Part shown: in pieces, positions 25,723-35,129 of the stretch
How positions within the stretch are numbered: position 1 is the first letter of the stretch
Layout of the letters: every line of letters begins with the position of its first letter
NCBI RefSeq assembly: GCF_000710615.1
Contig: NZ_JDTH01000006.1
Location: 62,001 to 126,000, forward strand
Direction of reading: 5' to 3'
Length of the DNA: 64,000 bases
Source: Haladaptatus cibarius D43
GTDB lineage: Archaea > Halobacteriota > Halobacteria > Halobacteriales > Haladaptataceae
Made by a program: the position numbers and the translations under genes
Notes under the pieces: model-generated
What the model was told of the DNA's origin: nothing
The model's input: only the letters and a program-made list of their open reading frames with translations
The model's database searches: none

Positions 25723-26934
25723 CTAACTGAAGAGCGGAACGAACTCGAACAACAGATACGCAGAGACTGTCGCAATCCCCGGAACGATGTTCTGCATGGC
25801 GATAACGCGGGCAGTCGTCCACGGTTTGTACAGTGCATCGACGGCAGGGAGTGGGTTGCTATCCGCTTCAGTAGCCGACGAGGTGTGAGTCTCTTTCTTT
25901 CTGGCTTCATCAATCGTCGGTGTGTCTTCAGTGTCTACAGCAAGTGCACCGCTCGTGATTCCCGGTGGTCCTTCTTCTATCATCGTCGAGCGCCGAGTGT
26001 ACTCTTTCACACGCGTAGCACGACCCCAGCCAAGCCCGACGATACTCATTGTCGAAACGATGACGATACTAGCAGGGATTCCCAGCGCTGAAAGGATGGT
26101 GATGAGTGTGGAACTCACGACTGCCACGACCAATGCCGCGAGCAGAGGCATATCGGTAAGCTCGTTCCCCATCGTATCTATCGTTCGTCGAGCAATCGTA
26201 AACGCACCTACTGCGATGGCAGCCCCCGCAATCAGAATCCCATAGTTCATCTCAATCGCACCGCTGCCGACGAGTGGGGCGATTGCATTCGCCATATTCG
26301 ATGCACCGGCCGAAAATGCGGTATAACAGGCGACGGCGAGAACCAACAGGGTACCGACGAACTCTCGCATCGTCGTGTTCGGGCCCAGCGCTGGCCGGAC
26401 AATCCAGCCCGAGCGTTCGATATGAATCAGTGCACCCTTGGTCTGCGTGATGGCAAACCAGTCGAGAAGAGTGGGGTACCAGTATCGACCGATAACAGCA
26501 CTCACCCAAAAAGCAATTACCGGCGAGACGAGCCACCACGAGATAATCTCCCCCATCACTGTCCAGTTCAGTGCATCCGTTGCGAGGCCGAGGCCAGCAA
26601 TCGTGCCGACACCAGTCATCGAGGTCGAGGCAGGAACACCGACGATGTTCGAGAGAAAGAGCGCGAGTCCGATGAAAAAGAGCACTGCGATACTCGCTTC
26701 GAGCGTGAAAAACCGACTTGGAACGATTTTATCACCCATCGTGTTGATAACATTACGCCCAACTGTCCAGCCGCCGACAAGTGCACAGATGCTCATGAGA
26801 GATGCAGCCCCGAGTTTCGAAATGGTTTGACTTCCGACTGCTGGGCCGAACGCAACGCCCGTGTTCGAACCGCCGACATTAAACCCGACAAAAATTGCGA
26901 CAGCAAGCCCGACGACAAAGAGTATCTCTACCAT
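25723..26934 (-). CDS. Inorganic phosphate transporter, PiT family
   Basis: 403 aa, about ten helices in two related halves, the PiT (PF01384) pattern. The N-terminal repeat reads GFNVGGSNTGVAFGPAVGSQ and the second repeat GASNMANAIAPLVGSG, both corresponding to the GANDVANA signature of sodium or proton phosphate symporters. A soluble acidic loop lies at about residues 310-370, then a final helix. The haloarchaeal version uses a serine where many PiT proteins have the aspartate of the signature. No phoU gene is adjacent. Confidence 0.88.
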   Translation of the reverse strand: MVEILFVVGLAVAIFVGFNVGGSNTGVAFGPAVGSQTISKLGAASLMSICALVGGWTVGRNVINTMGDKIVPSRFFTLEASIAVLFFIGLALFLSNIVGVPASTSMTGVGTIAGLGLATDALNWTVMGEIISWWLVSPVIAFWVSAVIGRYWYPTLLDWFAITQTKGALIHIERSGWIVRPALGPNTTMREFVGTLLVLAVACYTAFSAGASNMANAIAPLVGSGAIEMNYGILIAGAAIAVGAFTIARRTIDTMGNELTDMPLLAALVVAVVSSTLITILSALGIPASIVIVSTMSIVGLGWGRATRVKEYTRRSTMIEEGPPGITSGALAVDTEDTPTIDEARKKETHTSSATEADSNPLPAVDALYKPWTTARVIAMQNIVPGIATVSAYLLFEFVPLFS

Positions 26935-27125
26935 AGATAAACCAGGTGAGATCGTTTGTTAAGTCCTTTGTCAAGGTCTAATCAGTATTTTTCTGGTGTT
27001 TCTCTCAGGTTGGCTTTCTTTTGGAATGGCTCACTTTCTCCCCAACCGAATCAATTTTATTGGTACAGTACAACTGCGGTTGTTGAAAATTATATCTGTC
27101 TGCTGTTGTTGAAAGTTCTGCCAGT

Positions 27126-27728
27126 CTACCGTTGCTGGGAGTCCTTCCATTCAGCGCAATCGACGCGCTGATACAGATTTCGAAGAAGTCCGTCTCCGAA
27201 TACGAGGACGAGAACCGCACCGAGAAGGTTGAACACGAAGTCGTGAATGACATCCGACCTGCCGTAGGACACCAGTATCGGTTGGAAACCGAAGCGCTCC
27301 GCGACCATGTGGATGATGTACTCCATGAGTTCCCACAGGCTGCCGATACCGACGATGGTGGCGAGAACGCGCGGGCGGGGATTACGGCCCTCGCGGCGCG
27401 AAGCGGCGTAGACGAGTCCACTGAGAAGCGTCGAGGAATGGGTGTGAGTGAGATGATCCCACCACCACACGTCGTCGTATGGCCCGAGCATCCCGACAGA
27501 ATGAGTGAGCATCGCGGTATTCGAATACAGACGTTGCCACGGCCTGAACGTAACGTCGTACCGTCGTTCGATGATGTCTGGGAGGCAGGTCGCCGCGAGC
27601 GCGATGGCCGCGTTGACGACTGCCCCCGGATTCCGGCGACGAAGCCCCTCGATGAACACGAACCCAATCGCATATCGAAGTCCCTGCTCGACCGTCTTTG
27701 TCCCTTCCGTCTGCGTGTTCGTAGTCAC
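27126..27728 (-). CDS. DUF2238/YjdF-like membrane protein
   Basis: 200 aa with about five helices. The motif DVWWWDHLTHTHSSTLLSG in the middle and SLWELMEYIIHMV further on resemble the conserved WDxxxH and W-E-x-x-E/Y positions of DUF2238-type membrane proteins. The C-terminal helix starts SDVIHDFVFNLLGA with Asp-x-x-x-Asn. The conserved His and acidic residues in membrane segments suggest a catalytic or metal-binding site, but function is unknown. The gene stands between the phosphate permease and asparaginase genes on the minus strand. Confidence 0.55.
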   Translation of the reverse strand: MTTNTQTEGTKTVEQGLRYAIGFVFIEGLRRRNPGAVVNAAIALAATCLPDIIERRYDVTFRPWQRLYSNTAMLTHSVGMLGPYDDVWWWDHLTHTHSSTLLSGLVYAASRREGRNPRPRVLATIVGIGSLWELMEYIIHMVAERFGFQPILVSYGRSDVIHDFVFNLLGAVLVLVFGDGLLRNLYQRVDCAEWKDSQQR

Positions 27729-27861
27729 GTGTACCGAGTATCATTGTAACGGCAACGACAAATAGATTTGTGCCGTCTCGTCGGATCGTGGGTTCTCTGC
27801 CAGTACCAGAACGATTTGAGACGGTTGGATCGAATCTATCGCTCCGCGCGGCGACTGCCTG

Positions 27862-28854
27862 CTACTGGATTTCGTAACCGGAGAAGTACCGCCGTACTTG
27901 AGACGCCTCATCGACGTGCTGTAGAACCACGCGCAGTTTGAGTCGTGCCTTGTGCGCTGGAAGGTCATCACCGTGTATCGCTCCGTAGTCCGCGAGGGTT
28001 TGGCCACCGCCGTCGGTTCCGTACACCGCTGCCGTCGAACCGGCGTAACACCGTGACGTGACGACGACGGGAACGCCAGCCGAAACCGCCTGTTCGATGG
28101 CATTGCCTACTGCTGCGGTCGTGTTCCCTAAGCCGGTTCCCTCGACCACCAGTCCATCGACTCCGGCGTCGAGTGCGTCTTCGATTTGGTCACCGCCGAC
28201 CCCCACACCGGATGTAACCATTCGAACGTCGATGTCCGATGGTTCGCCAGTTCCATCGAGAGTGACCGAGTAGCTTCCGGGTTCTCGGTACCACCGAACC
28301 GCACCTCGGGTGGTTACCGCAACCGGCCCTTTCTCGGGTGATTCAAAAGCGTCGAGCTTTCGCGTGTGTCGCTTCGTCACGTCACGGGCCGCGTGCAGTT
28401 CTTCGTCGAACGCGATGTAGACGCCGCCCGAATTTCGGATTCGGTCGTCGGTAAGCACTCGAACCGCCGTGAAGAGGTTTGCCGGGCCATCTGGACTGAC
28501 TTCGTCCGGGCGTCGTTGTGCGCCGGAAAAGACGACCGGAACACCGACATCGAGAGTTAAATCGAGGTAGTATGCCGACTCTTCCATCGTGTCGGTACCG
28601 TGGGTGACGAGGATGCCGTCGGCATCGTCCTCGACGGCCCCTTCTATCGCCTGTCGAAGTTCCTCCAGCGTCGGAATATCCATGTCGAAACTCGGTCGTT
28701 GGGCGACTTCGCGCACGTCGAGGTCTGCGTAGTCTGCGAGCTGTGGGACAGCTTCGACGAGCGCTTCGCTATTTTTGCTCGGTTTCGCTCCGCCCGTCTC
28801 GTCGGTGCTGGCGATGGTGCCGCCGGTTCCGAGTATCGTAATCGTCTGGGCCAT
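27862..28854 (-). CDS. ansA: Asparaginase-family amidohydrolase
   Basis: 330 aa from ATG 28854 (MAQTITILGTGGTIAST). The first catalytic threonine is in GTGGTIAS and the second in VTHGTDTMEES, the two hallmarks of bacterial-type L-asparaginases, and the substrate loop RRPDEVSPDGPANL is also conserved. The usual reaction is L-asparagine to aspartate plus ammonia. The in-frame extension upstream of 28854 is discarded, as it overlaps the intergenic promoter. The gene is divergent from the deacetylase gene, with tandem repeats between them. Gene symbol assigned by family only. Confidence 0.87.
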   Translation of the reverse strand: MAQTITILGTGGTIASTDETGGAKPSKNSEALVEAVPQLADYADLDVREVAQRPSFDMDIPTLEELRQAIEGAVEDDADGILVTHGTDTMEESAYYLDLTLDVGVPVVFSGAQRRPDEVSPDGPANLFTAVRVLTDDRIRNSGGVYIAFDEELHAARDVTKRHTRKLDAFESPEKGPVAVTTRGAVRWYREPGSYSVTLDGTGEPSDIDVRMVTSGVGVGGDQIEDALDAGVDGLVVEGTGLGNTTAAVGNAIEQAVSAGVPVVVTSRCYAGSTAAVYGTDGGGQTLADYGAIHGDDLPAHKARLKLRVVLQHVDEASQVRRYFSGYEIQ

Positions 28855-28919
28855 AGGGTAGTCATCGGCTCGTCGCCACAATAGTCTGTTTCTGCGTCGA
28901 AATCGTGTTTGTACTGTAC

Positions 28920-28950
28920 TACGAGTGGAACTTATTGCAGTACGAGTGGA
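28920..28950. promoter_or_regulatory. Tandem 10-bp repeats, 21 bp apart, in a divergent promoter region
   Basis: TACGAGTGGA occurs at 28920-28929 and again at 28941-28950, exactly two helical turns apart. It lies between the asparaginase gene (start 28854, minus) and the deacetylase gene (start 29004, plus). This spacing is what a dimeric regulator bound on one DNA face would use. Confidence 0.45.
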
Positions 28951-29003
28951 GCTCGTGGTTTGGCATACTTCTAAGGACGTTCGAACCGTCCTCTCTTCTT
29001 CAA

Positions 29004-29903
29004 ATGAGTGATATTGACGTCGCAATCGGCATCGACGCTGACTGTGTGGCAGGCTGGCTCGGGTCGTATGGTGGGGAAGATTCGCCCGCAGACCTCTCCC
29101 GAGGTATCTCGGCGGGAAAGGAAGGCATTCCTCGACTCGTCCAACTCTTCGAAGACGAAAACGTCGATACGTCGTGGTACATCCCCGGCCACACGATTGA
29201 AACGTTCCGTGATGAAGTCGAGGCCGTCGCGGCAGGCGGGCACGAAATCGGCATTCACGGCTATTCTCACGAGAATCCGACCGACCTCGACCGCGAACAG
29301 GAGGACACGATAATCGAAGCGTCCATCGATCTCATCAAGGACGTCACGGGAGAGCGACCTGCTGGTCACCGTGCCAGTTGGTGGGAGTACAGCGAGAACA
29401 CGCCCGAACTCGTGGAGAAACACGATTTCCTCTACGACAGCAGTCTGATGGAGACGCAGTTCGAACCGACGTGGATGCGGACGGGCGATTCGTGGAAGAA
29501 GATACAGTACGACCAGTCCCCCGAGACGTGGATGGAACCCTACCAGTACGGTGAGGAAACCGACGTCGTGGAAATCCCCATCAGTTGGTATCGAGACGAC
29601 ATCCCGCCGATGCTGTTCGTCAAACAGCCGAACTACCACGCAGGCTACAAAGACCCCGCGATGCTGTACGAACAGTACTACAAGCGGCAGTTCGACTTTC
29701 TCTACAATCGCCGCAAAGCGGGCGTGTACACGCTGACAATTCATCCCGACCTTCACGGCCTTCCACACATGATACCCCACCTTGAGGAGTTCATTCAGTA
29801 CGTGAAGGGGCACGAGAACGTCGAAATAAAGACGCTCGAAGAAATCGCGCACAAGTTCAAGGACGACCCGTCGGTGTACGAAAGCAAAGGGGAGTATGTA
29901 TAA
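29004..29903 (+). CDS. PuuE/NodB-like polysaccharide-deacetylase-family hydrolase
   Basis: 299 aa from ATG 29004. The NodB-fold motifs are visible: an Asp-containing first motif (IGIDADCVAGWLGS) and the HEIGIHGYSHENP motif with the two metal histidines, then RPAGHRASWWEYSENT. This subgroup includes not only sugar deacetylases but allantoinase PuuE and cyclic-imide hydrolases, which open ureide or imide rings. The absence of a signal peptide and the presence of M20 carbamoylase, amidohydrolase and asparaginase genes nearby favour an intracellular imidase or allantoinase-like role over cell-wall deacetylation. The exact substrate cannot be determined. Confidence 0.75.
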   Translation: MSDIDVAIGIDADCVAGWLGSYGGEDSPADLSRGISAGKEGIPRLVQLFEDENVDTSWYIPGHTIETFRDEVEAVAAGGHEIGIHGYSHENPTDLDREQEDTIIEASIDLIKDVTGERPAGHRASWWEYSENTPELVEKHDFLYDSSLMETQFEPTWMRTGDSWKKIQYDQSPETWMEPYQYGEETDVVEIPISWYRDDIPPMLFVKQPNYHAGYKDPAMLYEQYYKRQFDFLYNRRKAGVYTLTIHPDLHGLPHMIPHLEEFIQYVKGHENVEIKTLEEIAHKFKDDPSVYESKGEYV

Positions 29904-30463
29904 ACTGACGATAGGTGTATAATGGACGTTCGAGGGTGCTGAAACGCCGACAGCCAAAACACCGCTCGAACCGTCTCCGGACTTCTTATAGTACCGACGT
30001 CAAAAAGATATCTCTCCCGAGTAACCTATCTTTGAGAGGTATTAAACTCATATGGTATGCTATATTAATAGTCGGTTCAAAATACTACTAATTTATTTTG
30101 TACCTCCCAACTTCACGGTGGGGTACAAATATTACGATCACTGCAATCGACAGTTGGAATCATCGATTTCAAGCACCCAGATAGTAACGATTCGAACAGT
30201 ACGGACGGAAAAACGCGCGTTTTTGCTGCCAGTCACGTTTCAGCGACACTGCTGACTACGGAAAATGAAAGAGTAAGTAGAGGCAATCTCCATTGCAGTT
30301 AGTTCATAATGAATCTGACTAATAGAAGGATCTAAAAGTTGAACTGTATGTAAAACTATAATATTTAAATTATCCTACTGTTTGTCCAACGCCCGTTGGA
30401 TAATCGTACTGTGCTGGGACTCTTTAGCGACGAGAGCGATTCTGAAGCGGGGCCGACTTTTCA
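29904..30463. other. AT-rich intergenic region with several palindromes
   Basis: No convincing gene; a 67-codon ORF at 30052-30255 looks random. Structured sites include a hairpin TTTGTACC (30097-30104) with GGTACAAA (30122-30129), a perfect 16-bp palindrome A5-CGCGCG-T5 at 30209-30224, and TCCAACG/CGTTGGA around 30383-30398. The last may terminate the minus-strand amidohydrolase transcript. Base composition is clearly more AT-rich than the genes on either side. Confidence 0.5.
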
Positions 30464-31753
30464 TTAGGAGTCTACGGTTGCAATCGTTTTGAGCAGGACA
30501 TCGACGGCGATTCGGACGGACGTTTCGTCGATGTCGAAATTCGGAGTGTGATGACCGTTTGGGTGGTCACTGCCGATTCCGACGTATGTGGCTTTTCCAC
30601 CGTTTTCTTGCACTCGCTGAATCAAGAAGGATGCGTCTTCGCTCGCGCCGAATCGCTCCCGTTTCGAGACGTTCGTCACTCCTTTGACTGTCGCCGCAGC
30701 ATCGGAAACGGCGGTTATCATCTCATCGTCGGCTTCGAACGTCGTCGTCTTTCCGTACGTCTCGATGTCGTATTCCACTTCGTGCATCGCTGCCGAGTGA
30801 GCCACGATGTGCCTTGATTTCTCCATCATGTAATCGTTGACAGCGGTCGTTTCGCCCCGAACTTCGATTATCAGTTCCGCATGGTCGGAGATAACGTTCT
30901 GTCCGTTCGGCGAAGAAACCTTTCCGACGTTTACTCTGGATGCGCCGTCGCTGTGGCGGGGTATCGCGTAGAGATTCTGTATCGCAGTCATCGCCGCTTG
31001 GAGCGCGTTCGACCCCTTCTGTGGTGCATTTCCGGCGTGTGCGGATTGACCGGTAAATCGAACGAGGAATTTGCAGTTACAGAGCGGTCGGTCGTACCCT
31101 GCGATGATCGTCCCCGTTTCGTTGCCGAGGCCCAGATGCAACGCCGCGAAATAATCGACATCGTCTACGTGACCGCTTTTACTCATGGGAATCGCCCCAC
31201 GGCCGCCTTCCTCTGCGGGCTGGAAGAACAGCTTAAGTGTCCCATCGAACGCAGACTCTCCGATTTCGCGTGCAATGCCGATTCCGATGGCTGTGTGCCC
31301 GTCGTGCCCGCAGGCGTGCATTTCCTTCGAGTGGCGGCTGACGAATCCATCGCGCATCGGAGCGTGGGTGTCGTCGCGTGTTTCCACTATTTCCAGCGCG
31401 TCCATATCGACGCGGATGCCAACCACTGGCCCGGTGGCGTCGCCGTAGGTTCGTTCGGCCACGAGTCCGGTGCTGTTGCCCATCTGCTTTAGTACTTCTT
31501 CGGGGGCACTTTCATCGCTAGCACGGGCGCGCGCCGCGGCAATTTCGTCCTCGTCCGGAACGCCAAGCCGTTGCTCCACTGCTAACGCTTCCTCGCCGAG
31601 GTGGAGCGTGAAACCCAGCCGACCGAGTTCAGTTGCGACGAGTGCCGTGGTTCGAAACTCCTTCCATCCGACTTCCGGATGCGCATGTAAATCTCGACGT
31701 ATCTCTACGAGTGACGCCGTTCCGTCCCATACTGAATCCTCGTTTTCCATCAT
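30464..31753 (-). CDS. M20D-type amidohydrolase (aminoacylase / N-acyl amino acid hydrolase-like)
   Basis: 429 aa. The metal-binding signature MHACGHDGHTAIGIG is intact, as are the glutamate-rich AEEGGRGAIPMSK segment and the late EDASFLIQRV and SDHPNGHHTPNFD segments typical of M20D enzymes (IAA-amino acid, hippurate or N-acyl amino acid hydrolases). It hydrolyses an amide to an amino acid plus a carboxylate. The gene lies 39 bp downstream of the sodium symporter gene on the same strand, so transporter and hydrolase probably form one operon. Two adjacent ATGs at the start make the exact first codon ambiguous by one residue. Confidence 0.85.
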   Translation of the reverse strand: MMENEDSVWDGTASLVEIRRDLHAHPEVGWKEFRTTALVATELGRLGFTLHLGEEALAVEQRLGVPDEDEIAAARARASDESAPEEVLKQMGNSTGLVAERTYGDATGPVVGIRVDMDALEIVETRDDTHAPMRDGFVSRHSKEMHACGHDGHTAIGIGIAREIGESAFDGTLKLFFQPAEEGGRGAIPMSKSGHVDDVDYFAALHLGLGNETGTIIAGYDRPLCNCKFLVRFTGQSAHAGNAPQKGSNALQAAMTAIQNLYAIPRHSDGASRVNVGKVSSPNGQNVISDHAELIIEVRGETTAVNDYMMEKSRHIVAHSAAMHEVEYDIETYGKTTTFEADDEMITAVSDAAATVKGVTNVSKRERFGASEDASFLIQRVQENGGKATYVGIGSDHPNGHHTPNFDIDETSVRIAVDVLLKTIATVDS

Positions 31754-31792
31754 TGTTGTTTTGGTGATCAGATACTTTTGGTAAAGCCAATT

Positions 31793-33316
31793 TCAGTCTA
31801 CGTCAGACACGACACCGTCGTCCGACGGTCGTTCGTTCATCGCCTGTCGGGTCTTCTGTTTGAGATTATCGAGGTTGTGTTTTTCCGCGGCCTCCAGCAC
31901 TCGTTCGTACTCGGGCTCCTGCATGAGCGAAATCCCGAAGAACAGGAATATCGAAATCGGAAGCCCGACGAAGATTGGATGCAGTCCCATGAACTCGGCG
32001 GTGTCCGCAAACCATCCCGCCCACCACCACGCGACCGTGAGGCCAGCACCGAAGGCGATGCTCCAGAAGGCTGCGTCAGAAGTTCCGCGTGGCCAGTAAA
32101 ACGCGGCGAGCCACGGCACGAGAACACCACCGGTCAACGCGACTGCACCGAAGACGATGAGGTCGATGATGCCGGGGACGACGAGCGCAAGTGCGAGCGA
32201 GAGCATCATCAGGCCAAGCACGGCAACCCGTGATGCTTGTTGCTGTTTGTCACTGCCAGCGTCCGGGTTCATGTACCGAAGGTAGATGTCCTCGACGAAG
32301 TTCGATGCACCGGAGAGCAGAAAGCTGTCGCCGCTGCTCATGACAGCAGCCGCGAGCGCCGCGAGGAGAATTCCGGCGAGCCACGTCGGGAGGATATCAA
32401 CCGCCATCGTCGGCATCAAGAGCTGTGAGTCCGCAATCGAGGGGTACATCACGATACCCATCGCACCGACGATGAGTGGAACCGGAATGTAGGCGAATCC
32501 GATGATGCCGTTGAGGGTCGTTCCGACGAAGCCATCACGAGGGCTTCGTGCCGACATTACGCGTTGGAGATACCCCTGTCGGACGAGCATGCTCGGAACG
32601 AGCGTCACGACGTAGCCAGCGATGAGCGTCCATTCCATCGCAAAGAGGTCAAACGCCTGTGGTGCGCGCTGGGTCACTTCGGCGGTCATCGTCGAGACGC
32701 CACCGAACTCGAAGATGCCGAGTATCGCCAGCATCCATAACCCGACGAAGAGAATGATTCCCTGAACGAAGTCTGTCCACATGACGGCGGCCATTCCACC
32801 GAGGATAGTGTATGCGGTGATGACGAGCGCACCGAGGATGGCTGCCTGCTCGATAGTGATGATATCACCGAGGAGGAAGCTGATGATAGTCCCTGCCGCC
32901 AACCACTGTGCTCCGAGTGTACTGACGAACCGGAGGATATAGAACGGTAATGCGATGAATCGCGTCTTCCCGTCGTAGCGGTCTTCCAGCATCGCCGGAA
33001 TTGTAATGTTCGACGTCTTTGGGAGTTTGTGCCCGAGAAGCACCGCCACGACGAAGAAACTCGCAAGCGAAATACCAAAGCTCCAGAACGCCGTGATACT
33101 TTGCCCATCGTACGTCGATGCCGACAGCCCGATGGTTCCGCCTGCACCGATTGCCGTTGCGAAAAACGACAGCGCGACGAGGTACCACGGAGCACCTTTT
33201 CCTGCGAGGAAGAAATCTTCGAGGTCTTTCATCCCTTTCTTATGGAAGTATACGCCGATTGCCAACATCCCGATGATGTATGCAACGACAATGCCTGCTA
33301 TGTATGACCGTAACAT
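31793..33316 (-). CDS. Sodium:solute symporter (SSS family)
   Basis: 507 aa from ATG 33316, which sits about 30 bp after a TATAAATAG box and removes a 30-residue unlikely extension. About 13 helices. It has the SSS hallmarks: DFFLAGKGAPWYLVALSFFATAIGAG after helix 1, and GGMAAVMWTDFVQGIILFVGL in the middle. It is a Na+-coupled importer of small organic solutes such as ureides, amino acids or pantothenate. It is cotranscribed with the M20D amidohydrolase and divergent from an M20 carbamoylase gene. Confidence 0.88.
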   Translation of the reverse strand: MLRSYIAGIVVAYIIGMLAIGVYFHKKGMKDLEDFFLAGKGAPWYLVALSFFATAIGAGGTIGLSASTYDGQSITAFWSFGISLASFFVVAVLLGHKLPKTSNITIPAMLEDRYDGKTRFIALPFYILRFVSTLGAQWLAAGTIISFLLGDIITIEQAAILGALVITAYTILGGMAAVMWTDFVQGIILFVGLWMLAILGIFEFGGVSTMTAEVTQRAPQAFDLFAMEWTLIAGYVVTLVPSMLVRQGYLQRVMSARSPRDGFVGTTLNGIIGFAYIPVPLIVGAMGIVMYPSIADSQLLMPTMAVDILPTWLAGILLAALAAAVMSSGDSFLLSGASNFVEDIYLRYMNPDAGSDKQQQASRVAVLGLMMLSLALALVVPGIIDLIVFGAVALTGGVLVPWLAAFYWPRGTSDAAFWSIAFGAGLTVAWWWAGWFADTAEFMGLHPIFVGLPISIFLFFGISLMQEPEYERVLEAAEKHNLDNLKQKTRQAMNERPSDDGVVSDVD

Positions 33317-33341
33317 TCCTACAGACACGGTTTCACCATCA

Positions 33342-33350
33342 CTATTTATA
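33342..33350 (-). promoter_or_regulatory. Putative TATA box of the symporter operon
   Basis: Minus-strand TATAAATAG, about 30 bp before the chosen ATG at 33316. Supports a short 5' leader and the choice of start. Confidence 0.55.
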
Positions 33351-33504
33351 CTTTTCTTCCCTCCAATGATAGGTGAACTAACTAATAATATAGAACATTT
33401 ATCCATTTTTTACTGATTTTCTACCTCAATTGTTTTATTCTAGAATACAACATATCCGACTGGTTTGAGAAAGACACAAATACACACCCTTTGTCGCTCG
33501 GACT

Positions 33505-34755
33505 ATGCAGATAGATGCAGAGCGTCTCCAGCGTGACCTAGAGACGAACGCACAGTTCGGTTCGGTTGCTGTCGATGACGGACACGCACGAACGGTGTTG
33601 ACGGGAACTGATGCAGACGAACGTGCCCGGGACTATTTCGTCCGCCGACTTCGGGAAGCGGAGATGGACGTTCGAATCGACGCAGTCGGAAATATCGTCG
33701 GGCGGTGGGTTCCAGAAACCGCAAATCCCGATTCGAAAGCCGTCGCCACGGGGAGCCACCTCGATTCGGTTCCCGAAGGTGGGATTTTCGATGGCCCGCT
33801 CGGCGTGTACGCCAGTCTCGAAGCAGTTCGTGCGATGCAGGACGCAAACCTCCCCGTCGGTCGTCCGATTGAAGTTGTCTGTTTCACCGAGGAGGAAGGA
33901 CAACGATTCGGCGTCGGTGCGTTAGGTTCGGCGGTCGTGACGGAATCGCTGTCCATCGACGATGCACACGCGCTCACCGATGAAGACGGGACGACCCTCG
34001 AAACCGCGCTCGATTCGATTGGTTTTCTGGGCGACGGTCGAATCCGACCGGAAAAATGGGATTCGTGGCTGGAACTGCATATCGAGCAGGACACACGGCT
34101 TGAAGCCGAGAGTACCTCGATTGGGGTCGTCACGGCGATTACGGGTATCGCGCGCTGTGCCGTTAGTATCGTCGGCGAGGCGAACCACGCGGGGACGACG
34201 TCGATGGCCGAACGAACGGACGCGCTCGCCGCGGCGAGTACCGTTGTCAACGAAGTCGAAACGGCGGCGATTCAGCTCACCGAGAAAGACGCGCCAACGG
34301 CCGTCGCAACGGTCGGGTCGCTCGATGTGTCGCCGAACGCACCGAATGTCGTTCCCGGACGAGTCGATTTCACCGTGGACATCAGGGACGTTTCTCATGA
34401 ATCAATGCTAGAACTCATCGACCACGTCCGTGCTAGTTTGAACCGCGTAGAGGCGGAGCGTACCGTCGAAACGTCGTTTTCCCTGCCGCGACATCGGAAC
34501 CCGAGAAAGATGAGCGAACGGTGTCGGCAAGCAGTTCACGAGACTGCAACCGAGGCCGAAATTTCCGCTATCGACCTTCACTCCGGGGCAGCCCACGACA
34601 CGATGCGGCTAGAACCGTTCACCGACGTTGGGTTGCTTTTTGCACCTTCTCAGGACGGAATCTCTCATAATCCACTTGAATGGACGAATTGGGAAGATTG
34701 CGCCGACAGTGCCGAAGTACTCGCCGGTTCCCTCTTCAGCCTTTCAAACGGATAG
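33505..34755 (+). CDS. M20 hydantoinase/carbamoylase-family amidase (allantoate amidohydrolase-like)
   Basis: 416 aa. Family residues are clear: ATGSHLDSVPEGGIFDGPLG holds the metal ligands His and Asp, CFTEEEGQRFGVGALGS the catalytic Glu pair, LELHIEQDTRLEAE the binding helix, and LHSGAAHDTMRL the late His and Asp. Known members remove carbamoyl groups from N-carbamoyl amino acids, ureidopropionate or allantoate. Together with the PuuE-like ring-opening enzyme this forms a plausible two-step ureide or imide route. It is divergent from the sodium symporter, followed by an IclR regulator in the same direction. Confidence 0.88.
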   Translation: MQIDAERLQRDLETNAQFGSVAVDDGHARTVLTGTDADERARDYFVRRLREAEMDVRIDAVGNIVGRWVPETANPDSKAVATGSHLDSVPEGGIFDGPLGVYASLEAVRAMQDANLPVGRPIEVVCFTEEEGQRFGVGALGSAVVTESLSIDDAHALTDEDGTTLETALDSIGFLGDGRIRPEKWDSWLELHIEQDTRLEAESTSIGVVTAITGIARCAVSIVGEANHAGTTSMAERTDALAAASTVVNEVETAAIQLTEKDAPTAVATVGSLDVSPNAPNVVPGRVDFTVDIRDVSHESMLELIDHVRASLNRVEAERTVETSFSLPRHRNPRKMSERCRQAVHETATEAEISAIDLHSGAAHDTMRLEPFTDVGLLFAPSQDGISHNPLEWTNWEDCADSAEVLAGSLFSLSNG

Positions 34756-35129
34756 ATTCACGTCTCGTATTGGTTACTTTATGTCGTACATCCGATTATT
34801 CGCCTTGCACTTACTCACCAGTGCCGACGCTGGCAATCAATTTTTCGGATTCTTACCTCGAAAACGCTTGAAGTGGTAGTTTTCACCGCTTTTCCGGCGA
34901 CTCACGGTTGTGAACACGTATCACTGCAGTTCTCACAATTCTATGTATGGGAAACAAACTTATTTCTCCCTTACACCTCCTGTAAGCTGCCGTCAGTCAC
35001 AGTATCGATAGCACATCGAGATGCCGCGATGTTTATATCTGCTCGATACGGCTCAATAGCGCTTATGCTGGAACCAACGATTTCCACGATATGGAAACGC
35101 CTATGTGCTCGGCGTATTTGGGTGTGTGT
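34756..35129. other. Intergenic region upstream of the first IclR gene
   Basis: 374 bp with no supported gene. It carries the promoter of the IclR gene; several AT-rich stretches occur but no repeat or palindrome stands out. Confidence 0.45.

Noticed and set aside
25723-26934. Plus-strand ORFs at 25885-26245 and 26422-26940
   Set aside because: Shadows of the phosphate permease gene, Arg/Asp-rich with no domain.
30052-30255. 67-codon ORF in the AT-rich gap
   Set aside because: Composition typical of AT-rich spacer; contains a hairpin and palindrome; no homology recognised.
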